Under the pieces are notes generated by a model, which was given only the letters and a program-made list of their open reading frames with translations, searched no databases and was not told the DNA's origin. From positions 2,455,277-2,519,276 of the forward strand of contig NZ_CP060395.1 in NCBI RefSeq assembly GCF_015840335.1: a stretch of 64,000 nucleotides of DNA, in the 5' to 3' direction. Positions 55,815 through 63,549 of the stretch are shown one piece after another. How positions within the stretch are numbered: position 1 is the stretch's first letter; each line of letters begins with the position of its first letter. The position numbers and the translations under genes were made by a program. This DNA comes from Synechococcus sp. CBW1108 (GTDB lineage Bacteria; Cyanobacteriota; Cyanobacteriia; PCC-6307; Cyanobiaceae).

Positions 55815-56090
55815 TCTCTATTGCTCAGTGCTTTCTGTCTAAAGCGGCTAGTCAGCTTATAGGAATAAAACTGAGGTCACCAGCGCTTGGCGCTGGAGGC
55901 TGAGATCGCGGTCATTGGCGCGCCCGAAAATCCCGAAAACGAAATTCAGCAAGCCCGAGTTAGTTTGATTTGGAAGTCTGGCTAGCTGCACAACGTAAGC
56001 AACAAAGTGCTTAATACAGCACGAAATGATGCCTAAGAGAAGTGCTAAGCTAGCTCCCTAGACCTACACGATTAGTTTCCAGTGCCTACC
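55815..56090. other. Intergenic region
   Basis: About 275 bp with a short perfect hairpin at 55878-55894 (CCAGCGC, loop TTG, GCGCTGG). No T run follows, so a terminator is uncertain. No gene is seen. Confidence 0.4.
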
Positions 56091-56152
56091 TCCCGGCTCA
56101 GTAAGATGTCACCCCTTTGATCCATCCATCCGGGGGCTTGAGGACATGACCA

Positions 56153-56557
56153 ATGCGCCGATACAGCGAGGCCGTTAAGGCTGATGTGAGGAGACGGATG
56201 CACCCGCCCCACAGGCAGAGCGTGGCCCGGATTTCAGAGGAGCTGGGCATCCACGTGATGACCCTCTACAAATGGAGGAAGGCCTGGCGGTTGCAGGGAG
56301 AGGTGGTGCCGGCATCCGAGAAGGAACCAGAGGGCTGGAACGCCGCCGACAAGTTCACGGTGGTGCTGGAAAGCGCCGGGCTCAATGCCACCGAACTCAG
56401 CGCCTACTGCCGCGAGCGGGGCCTGTTCCCTGAGCAGGTGAGCCGTTGGCGGCAGGCGGCCCAGGATGCCAACGCCAAGCCGGTGCTGACGATGGCCGAA
56501 CAGAAGGAGCTCGAGAAGCTCCTCACCCAGGACCAGCGGGTGATCAAAGCCCTCTAG
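56153..56557 (+). pseudogene. IS3-family OrfA, truncated by a hairpin element
   Basis: The first 134 residues match OrfA of copies 1-3 (helix-turn-helix and start of the coiled coil), with L-T instead of R-A near the end. The TAG at 56555-56557, the first three bases of the inserted hairpin element H14, ends the frame. Confidence 0.85.
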
Positions 56558-56579
56558 CCGCAGGCTTCTCCGAAGGAGT
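56555..56579 (+). repeat. Double mini-hairpin element H14
   Basis: Stem GCC/GGC with loop GCA, linker TT, stem CTCC/GGAG with loop GAA. Against the intact IS3 copies the gain is exactly 24 nt, so the frame is kept, but the first codon is TAG. Confidence 0.92.
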
Positions 56580-56655
56580 GGAAAGAGCTGCAGCGCAAGG
56601 AGAAGGCCATGGCGGAGATGGCGGCTTTGCTGGTGCTGCAGAAAAGTGGGATGCC

Positions 56656-56681
56656 TACTCCTGCGGAGAAGCCTGCGGCAA
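56656..56681 (-). repeat. Double mini-hairpin element H15
   Basis: Read on the minus strand: stem GCC/GGC with loop GCA, linker TT, stem CTCC/GGAG with loop GCA, TA edge. The gain against intact IS3 copies is again exactly 24 nt. It lies in the opposite orientation to the host gene. Confidence 0.92.
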
Positions 56682-57005
56682 CTGTTCGGAGGAAGAGGAA
56701 GGCTGACCAGTGCCTTGCACCGGCGGAGGGTGATCGAGATGATCGGGGAGGCCAATGCTGCCGGCGCCGGCCTGGTGAGGGCCTGTGGTGTGATCGGCAT
56801 CTGCCTGCGCACCCTCAAACGCTGGCGGAAGCCTTTGATGGGTGGTGGGGACGGCGTGGATCGCCGTAAAGGCAGTGCTCGCCTGGTGGGTCACCGCCTG
56901 AGCGAGGAAGAGCGCCAGCGAATCCTGCTGACGTGCAACCAGCCGGAGTACGCCGCGCTGCCGCCAGGGCAGATTGTGCCGGCACAGGCGGATCAGAAGC
57001 TGTTT

Positions 57006-57031
57006 TACTCCTGCGGAGAAGACTTCGTCTA
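57006..57031 (-). repeat. Double mini-hairpin element H16, at the 5' edge of a group II intron
   Basis: Read on the minus strand: TA, stem GAC/GTC with loop GAA, linker TT, stem CTCC/GGAG with loop GCA, TA. Three bases (TTT) separate it from GTGCC at 57035, where the intron begins, as with H10. Confidence 0.9.
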
Positions 57032-57034
57032 TTT

Positions 57035-58896
57035 GTGCCACGAGTCAAATGTTCTTTATGAGCACTGACACAACTACATCGAGGATGGGAGTGTGGCCTC
57101 CCGGAGCCGGCCTGCAGGGGCAGGCTCCAAACCACCCCATGCTGCTGCGGTTAAGAGCTGCGGTAGTGAGCGATGGGGAAAAGGCGGCCTCGAGCTGTCA
57201 GGTGAGTGATGGGAAGATGAGCAACAGCGAATCGCCGCTGACGCATCGAAAAGTCTTCCAGATGCTGTCAAAACGGGTGCAGGTAGGCGGCACCCGGATC
57301 AGTGTGGACGTTACCTGCTTACGGTCCACGCGGCAGCCGGTGTTCAGGCGGCATGAGCCCATCACAGGCCTCGATGTGGAACGTGGGAACCTGGCATGGG
57401 GTGTAAAGGAAAAGCCACAAGTGGCCACAACCACGAGGGCGAATACCAAGACCCATGACAGGGGCGGATCAGCCCGTAGTAGTGATGAAGGAGCTGTAAT
57501 GGCTCTGGAGCAAAGGGGCTGTGTTATCCCGTCCGGATCAACTCAACAACTGCCATTGGCAGGAGGTAGGAGATGAGCCCGGACAGGCCGCTACCGATCA
57601 CCAAGGCGATGGTCTGGAAGGCCTATCAGCAGGTGAAACGGAATGGGAATGCGGCCGGCGTGGATGGTCAGAGCCTGGTGACTTCGCCAAGGATCTGGAG
57701 AACAATCTCTATAGGCTATGGAATCGGATGGCATCCGGGAGTTACTTCCCGCCGCCGGTTCGGCGTGTTGAGATTCCCAAATCCAACGGCGGAGTTCGCC
57801 CTCTGGGCATTCCGACGGTGGCTGATCGCATCGCGCAGATGGTGGTCAAGCAGATGCTGGAGCCCCAGTTGGAGCCGATCTTCGATCAGGACTCCTACGG
57901 CTACAGACCGGGCAAGTCGGCCCACCAGGCTGTGGAGAGCTGCCGTAAGCGCTGCTGGAAGTATGACTGGGTTGTGGATCTCGATATCAAGGGGTTTTTC
58001 GATTCGATCGATCATGACCTCCTGATGCGGGCCATCCAGTTCCATACGTCCGAGCGCTGGGTTGTTCTGTATCTGCGGCGCTGGTTGGAGGCTCCGGTGG
58101 AATTGCCGGATGGGCGCCTTCAGCCCCGGACCAGTGGCACGCCTCAAGGCGGTGTCATTAGCCCGCTACTGGCCAATCTGTTTCTGCACTACACGTTCGA
58201 CAAATGGATGCGACGGAGTTTTCCACGCGTCCCGTTTGAGCGTTATGCAGACGATGTGATCTGTCACTGTCACTGCCGAGCTGAGGCTGAACGGCTCATG
58301 GATGCCCTGCAGGAGCGATTTACCTCCTGCGGGTTACAGCTGCATCCAGAGAAGACCAAAGTAGTCTATTGCAAGGATAGCAGCCGCCGTGGTCAGTTCG
58401 ATCAGATCCAGTTCACGTTTCTCGGCTTTTGCTTCCGACCACGTATGGCCAAGAACCGCTATGGGGAGATCTTTACGAGCTTCCTCCCAGCGGTTAGTCC
58501 GCAGGCGCTTAAGCGCATGCGAGAGAGGATCAGGAAAATGCATCTGCGTAGGCGGATGTTTTTGCCTTTGGAGGAGATCGCCCGGCTCCTGAATCCGATC
58601 CTAGGGGGTTGGATTCAGTATTACGGACGTTTTTATCCAACCGAACTGAGGGCCAAGCTATTTGGCTATCTCAATGAGCACCTGAGCGCATGGCTGCGTC
58701 AGAAACACAGCCCGTTGTTGCGGCATGACCGCCGCAGCCGGCAAGTTCTGGCGAGGATCGCTCAGGAGAGGCGGGATCTTTTTGCTCACTGGCGTGGTGT
58801 TGGTGTTGCGGCTGGATGACAGGAGCCGGATGACGCGAGAGTGTCACGTCCGGATCTGTGGGGGCCTCGGGGGGAAGTTCCCCGGGGCTACCCGGC
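57035..58896 (+). mobile_element. Group II intron, copy B, in an IS3 gene
   Basis: It is colinear with copy A (offset 36,839) with only a few base differences near 58710-58800. Domain V lies at about 58823-58856. The left exon is hairpin H16 plus TTT. The right exon resumes IS3 OrfB at about 58897-58902 (GGCTCAGAGAG, where intact copies have GGTTCAGAGAG). Confidence 0.88.
57573..58819 (+). pseudogene. Group II intron reverse transcriptase/maturase with the same frameshift
   Basis: N-terminus MSPDRPLPITKAM at 57573, frame loss near 57678, then the RT and maturase domains to 58819 with YADD near 58243. The frame break is at the same base as in copy A. Differences from copy A are confined to a few codons near the C-terminus (KHSPLLRHD for KHSRLLRHD; GVGVAAG for GVDVAAG). 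Both copies therefore come from an intron that already had the break. Confidence 0.85.
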
Positions 58897-59718
58897 GGCT
58901 CAGAGAGCAGCTTCTATCGAGTGCTGCACCAGGCGGGTCAGTGCCACCGCCGGGGGAGGGCCAGGCCGCCTCAAGAACCGCGCTCGGTGCCGCGCCTCAG
59001 GGCGGATGGCCCGAACCAGGTGTGGAGCTGGGACATCAGCTTCCTGCCGACAACGGTGCGGGGTGTGTGGCTGTACGCCGCAGCGGATGGCTGGCCGGGA
59101 TCCGCTCCTCGATCGACACGTAGGAGAACAGGGAGCCGCTGCGCTCCCGGTGACCTCGCATCTGGACTGGGCGGCTGGTCCATTTTCGCGCAGTCGTGGT
59201 TTTTCAGCAAACTCCTATAACTCCACGCCGACAACGGCAATGCAATGCGTGGGGCCACGCTGGAATCACGGCTCGAGGAGATGGGCGTGCTCAGATCCTT
59301 CTCCCGGCCAAGGGTCTCAAACGACAACCCGTACTCGGAATCCCTTTTCCGTACGGTCAAATACCGCCCCGACTACCCCAGCCGGCCATTCGCCAACAAA
59401 GAGGAGGCCTGTGAATGGGTGGCAGCATTTGTGGATTGGTACAACCACCGGCACCACCACAGCGCGATCAAATTCGTGACGCCCCACCAGCGCCACAGTG
59501 GAGCTGCCAAGGCCATTTGCCAGCAGCGCACTGATGTCTACGAGGCCGCCCGCCGTGCCAATCCAACGCGCTGGAGCGGTGCCACCCGCTGCTGGAATCA
59601 ACCGGCAGAAGTGTGGATAAACAAGCCACCGGAAGAGCACGATCCGCTCCTGGCGCTACCCTTAATCCAGGCCGCCTGAATGGCAGCCAAGGAGTGACAA
59701 CTTTCCTGAAAGTCACCG

Positions 59719-60094
59719 ACAAGGCCATAGCTGTGGAGCTGTTGGAGCCATTGTGCATCATTGATATCAGTCTTTCTGCCTGGTACATTTTTGGCGTTTC
59801 GAGCATTGACCAAAAAGACTTCAATGCCGTGAGCCACAAGTATTTCGTGTAAAGGGACCCAATAGATTCCGGTCGACTCCATCGCTACGGCCGTGATGTT
59901 GAGCCCGCGAGTAACCGCTCGACCATTCGCTTCAGGTCGCTGGTAAAGCTCAGAAACTTACGTACTGGCTCGTCATCGAGCTCTGTGGGTATGGCAACAA
60001 CATGGAATCGACTCTCAATATCAATTCCAGCAGATCTTGGGTTGACTACTTTGAGGCGCGCACGTCGGCGACGTGATGGAGAGTTATCTGGCAT
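59719..60094 (-). pseudogene. IS110-family transposase, N-terminal fragment
   Basis: On the minus strand MPDNSPSRRRRARLKVVNPRSAGIDIESRFHVVAIP (from 60094) and then, after a frame loss near 59890, MESTGIYWVPLHEILVAHGIEVFLVNARNAKNVPGRKTDINDAQWLQQLHSYGLV. This is the RuvC-like start of an IS110-group enzyme (DEDD type, GID-S-STGIYW-DINDAQ). The rest is cut off by IS3 copy 4. It is a different subfamily from the IS110 at 12.3 kb. Confidence 0.85.
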
Positions 60095-60394
60095 TGGTTT
60101 GCGACTTCTGATGATGAAGGGAGGCCTGGCAGGATCCACGCAAAAAAGTGAACAATTTCCTAATCGGGATCAACACTAGTAGAAGGATCCAGCAGTGTTG
60201 TCGCCAGGGCAGGGAGCGCTGTGGGAACCCAAACCACGTTTCCTTTCGGGGTCGAACCTCCAAAGATGTCATCGGTGATGGCCCGGCCTCCCCAAATTCA
60301 GTGTGGCCATGGGCTTTGGATTGGCCGTGGGTGTTTCGGACGCGAGGGCGTGCAGAGCTGTACTGGTACATTTCCTGAAAGTCACCGACCGGCC
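60095..60394. other. Non-coding stretch upstream of the IS110 fragment
   Basis: About 300 bp, possibly the IS110 non-coding left end in part. A solo IS3-type end (TTTCCTGAAAGTCACCG) lies at 60369-60385, so an IS3 copy may have been lost here by recombination. Short open frames have no protein-like features. Confidence 0.4.
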
Positions 60395-60934
60395 AGGGCT
60401 CATTAGATGTACGGCAGAATTCAGTACCTGAGCTGTTTATTGCCAGCCCAGCAGTGACAGCAAACCAGGAATGTCATGAGCCAGGGCGCCCAGCCCCTCG
60501 TTGATCGACCAGAAGCTATCGTTTGGCAGGGCCTATGGCCTCCCGGCCGACTGCGTCTACATTGCCAGGCTGCGGAGCGTGGCCATGATCTGCACGCCGT
60601 TTGTCTCGCGGCACCGGTTCGCGTCTTCCCGCAGCTAGGTGTCGCGGGGCCAATGCTAGGAGTTCTCGATGCTCCAGCGATCACGCACGTGCTTCAGCAG
60701 AGCCTCGGCTCCAGTACGCAAACTCGAGACGTAGTAACGGGTCTCATCGACGGGCTTGCCCTCTCGGATCTCCTTGCAGCGCACCGCCAGGATCGTCGCG
60801 CTACCCGGCCAGTTCTCCATCACCCAGGGCGGTGCCGGAATCCCCCCGCAACGTCCAGCCCCGGTCAAGGCCGCGCGTGCGTTCGCGATGGCTCCATTCA
60901 TGCGGTGCCTTACGGCCATAGGTGAGCCAATCAC
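60395..60934 (-). pseudogene. C-terminal fragment of an ISAs1-type transposase
   Basis: On the minus strand GSATILAVRCKEIREGKPVDETRYYVSSLRTGAEALLKHVRDRWSIENS, then (with stops) HWPRDT, LREDANRCRETNGVQIMATLRSLAM, a hairpin element, and NDSFWSINEGLGALAHDIPGLLSLLGW. The end CAGGGCTCATTAGATGT at 60396 looks like its terminal repeat. Same subfamily as the fragment at 6031-6343, with the same stop codons in HWPRDT, so the two share ancestry after decay began. Confidence 0.75.
60533..60559 (-). repeat. Double mini-hairpin element H6 (variant)
   Basis: Read on the minus strand: TAG, stem GAC/GTC with loop GCA, directly followed by stem GGCC/GGCC with loop GGGA, then ATAG. It is 27 nt, beginning and ending with TAG in the transposase frame. 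Same site as H5. Confidence 0.8.
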
Positions 60935-61328
60935 AGATCACCTGAAAGCCCATGCGGCGACTGTGACTATTTCAACTCATTAGGCCAGAGACCTTTTTCA
61001 GTTCAAGCCGCCTTCGTCGGTATTGTTCGGATGTGGACCGCGTCCCTTTGCGTGGTGTAAAACCCGAGGCCCGAATGCCCTGATCAGAGGGTGAACAGGG
61101 TGGAATGACGGGCTGTCATTCCGGAGGCGCAGATGCACCTCGTTTTTTCACCTTGAATCAAGGGCGATTGACTTGTCAAGTCTTTCGCCCGATCGCGGAT
61201 GTGTTGTGTTCTGGAGTGGCTGGCACCAGCCACAGGTTGTTGCCCCGGCCCCCGGGCGGCGATCAAGACCGCTGCGCCCTGTAGAGGCGCTGCAGCCTCG
61301 ATCACCTGGGGCCTGTTTCCTGCAGCTC
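60935..61328. other. IS256 downstream end and spacer
   Basis: The part from about 61042 matches 3724-4010, the downstream non-coding end of the IS256 remnant, and includes a palindrome GGAATGAC/GTCATTCC around 61102-61122. The part 60935-61040 is unassigned. No gene is seen. Confidence 0.5.
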
Positions 61329-62555
61329 TCAGGCGCCGGCGGCCTGGAGGGTAGGGGTGTCGCCCAGTTCGGGGATGGTCGCCATGCTCTCGGCGGAGAA
61401 CATGCGGCGGCCCTCCAGCTGCCAGTGCTCGTGTTGCTCCAGCAACACCGCCCCGACTAGGCGGATGATCGCAGGGTCGTTGGGAAAAATGCCCACGACC
61501 CTGGTGCGGCGCTTGATCTCCTCGTTCACCCGCTCCAGCAGGTTGGTGCTCCAGATCTTGCGCCAGTGGTCCTTGGGGAAGTGGCGGAAAGCCAGCACGT
61601 CCTCCTTGGCCTCGTGCATGAGCGCAGCGGCCTTGGGGAAGCGCTCCGCCAGCGAGGCCGCCAGATCATCCCAGCGCGACTCGATCTCCTCAGCGGTTTC
61701 TTGGGCGAACACGCTGCGCAGGGCAGCGGTGACCATGCCTTGGTGAGCCCTGGGAACACACTGCAGCAGGTTGCGGGCAAAATGCACCCGGCAGCGCTGC
61801 CAGACGCAGCCCTGCAATTGCCTGCGGATCGCCTTGGTGAGGCCGCTGTGGGCGTCAGAGATCACCAGCTTGACGCCACCCAGACCCCGCTCTTTGAGGT
61901 GGGAGATGAACTCCGCCCAGAAGGGCTCGCTCTCACTGTTACCCACCTTGAGGCCCAGCAACTCCCGGCGCCCGTCCTCGTTGACCCCCATGGCGACGAC
62001 GACAGCGCGGGAGCAGACCTGCTGGGCCTTGCCCAGGCGCCCCTTGAGGTAGGTGGCATCCAGGTAGACGTAGGCGTAGCTGCTGCTCTCCAGCGGCCGG
62101 CCCAGGAACGCCTGCACCTGCTGGTCGATGTCCTGACAGATGCGGCTCACCTGCGACTTGGAGATGCCGCTCTGGGAACCCAGCGCCGCCACTAGGGAAT
62201 CCACCTTGCGGGTCGAGACGCCACTGATGTAGGCCTCCATGATCACCGCGTACAGGGCCTGATCGACCCTGCGGCGGGGCTCGAGGATCGTGGGCAGGAA
62301 GCTGCCGGCTCGCAGTTTGGGGATCTGCAGGGCGAGATCCCCCACCTGGGTGGTCAGGGTGCGAGGCCGGTAGCCATTGCGTTGGTTGACCCGCTCCTCG
62401 CTGCGCTCATGGCGATCGGCACCGACCACAGCGGAGGCCTCCAGTTCGATCAGCTGCTGCAGGCCGTAGCGGGCCAGCTCGGGGATCAGCTCACCGGCGC
62501 TGCTGCCATCGAGTAGCGCCGCCAGTTCAGGCACGGCAGCATGGTGCTTGGGCAT
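61329..62555 (-). CDS. IS256-family transposase
   Basis: From MPKHHAAVPELAALLDG at 62555 it encodes 408 residues, the usual size; 21 further upstream residues are open but lack family character. The Mutator-type DDE motifs are present: YVYLDATYLKGRLG (first D), VKLVISDAHSGLTKAIRRQLQG (second D) and STNLLERVNEEIKRRTRVVGIFPND (E region). The C-terminus RRMFSAESMATIPELG is complete. It is the only intact IS256 copy in the window; a decayed relative spans 3.7-6.0 kb. Confidence 0.92.
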   Translation of the reverse strand: MPKHHAAVPELAALLDGSSAGELIPELARYGLQQLIELEASAVVGADRHERSEERVNQRNGYRPRTLTTQVGDLALQIPKLRAGSFLPTILEPRRRVDQALYAVIMEAYISGVSTRKVDSLVAALGSQSGISKSQVSRICQDIDQQVQAFLGRPLESSSYAYVYLDATYLKGRLGKAQQVCSRAVVVAMGVNEDGRRELLGLKVGNSESEPFWAEFISHLKERGLGGVKLVISDAHSGLTKAIRRQLQGCVWQRCRVHFARNLLQCVPRAHQGMVTAALRSVFAQETAEEIESRWDDLAASLAERFPKAAALMHEAKEDVLAFRHFPKDHWRKIWSTNLLERVNEEIKRRTRVVGIFPNDPAIIRLVGAVLLEQHEHWQLEGRRMFSAESMATIPELGDTPTLQAAGA

Positions 62556-63057
62556 GGTTCGTCTGGTTGAGGTGGTACTCGAACCAGGGAAACGGGCCTG
62601 CCCACCCGGGGTCCCCACGAATCCAGCGCCCGAGGCGCTGAATTCGCGGGGTGCCCCGCCCCTTGCAACGCCAGCCGCTGAGCCGATCGCTTGAGGTGCG
62701 GACGCTCAGCCCCGGCTACGCCGGGGCTGAGGCCCAGGGGAATTACACCACTGCGGGGGACGCAGGCCGGATGTGCTGGAGTGAATTTACAGTGATACTT
62801 AATGGGTGTTGCGTCCTGAGGGGGGCAGGGGATAAGTTTCATCAAATATGTCAAATATCTGCGGAATTATGTTTATTAGGACAAAAAGAAAGAGTATGCT
62901 TAAAAAGTACATGTATGCTTTGCCAGAGGCTAGCAATGTCGTTAAGATCATCTTATCGAGAGTTTGCCACCTATTTTCGCGCACTTCTGGAGATTGGCAA
63001 GCCCTCACTACTCCGGTCTGGGACCTTCTAACCGCCAGGGGCCGGTACGGAGCGCCG
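62556..63057. other. IS256 upstream end and AT-rich spacer
   Basis: 62556-62770 is GC-rich and carries the start-side end of IS256, with a perfect 12-bp-stem hairpin at 62705-62731. From about 62780 the sequence is AT-rich. No gene is supported. Confidence 0.4.
62705..62731. repeat. Perfect hairpin, 12-bp stem, triloop TAC
   Basis: CTCAGCCCCGGC and GCCGGGGCTGAG flank a TAC loop. There is no T run, so a terminator is unlikely. It might be part of the IS256 end or an independent hairpin repeat. Confidence 0.6.
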
Positions 63058-63195
63058 CTAACATAATCCTTGAAGAGCTCTTGTCGGTTTGATTTCAGTC
63101 GGCGTCTCGGGTAGTGATTGCTTGAGCTGTCGGCGCGCATTGACCCTACCTACAATCCAGCTAAGCAGATCCGGTGCTAGATCAATCACGGTCAC
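63058..63195 (-). pseudogene. Short unidentified coding remnant
   Basis: A 45-codon frame from a GTG at 63195 reads VTVIDLAPDLLSWIVGRVNARRQLKQ and stops at 63058. It overlaps the end of a frame on the same strand (ending LPDIAALLAQGEGDRD at about 63182). The overlap and the protein-like sequence suggest two former genes of an operon cut short by the nearby IS256 insertion. No family recognised. Confidence 0.3.
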
Positions 63196-63549
63196 CCTCA
63201 CCCTGCGCTAGCAGGGCCGCGATGTCTGGCAGTTCCTTGAAACTGCCTGGGTACCCATCACCACGGTTGGTCGATGCCATACTTGTTACCTTATTACTTA
63301 GGTCATATGAACAAACAAAGAGTCGTCTCTGACGGCTCAGCGGTAGGCTATAAAGTTTGCATTTGAACGGCGACAAGTTCCGCTTTCTGAATGGATACGG
63401 GAAATTTTGGAAGTGGTTCTGATCATCTTCTGGAGCCCAGTCAAATGTTGCACTTGATGTCATCATTCTTCTCCAATGTGCTATGTGGATTCATGCAAAA
63501 TTGAACTTTGCCTAATGTTTCTTGTCGGTATTATCTGCATATGTGCTAC
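63196..63549. other. Region upstream of the remnant
   Basis: A minus-strand frame (63466-63182) covers most of this region, but only its last 30 residues (from MASTNRGDGYPGSF) look protein-like. The rest is AT-rich spacer. Nothing else is supported. Confidence 0.3.

Larger units (their letters stand above)
56091..59718 (+). mobile_element. IS3-family element, copy 4 (decayed, holds a group II intron)
   Basis: The right end CTGAAAGTCACCG is at 59718. The left end is mutated (CCGGCTCAGTAAG). OrfA (56153-56557) is broken by hairpin H14. A second element (H15) lies just past the slippery region. A third (H16) and the group II intron lie in OrfB. After the intron (from 58903) OrfB continues, but 59075-59215 differs completely from copies 1-3. 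The final OrfB part (59245-59679) is open. No target duplication is seen. Confidence 0.85.
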
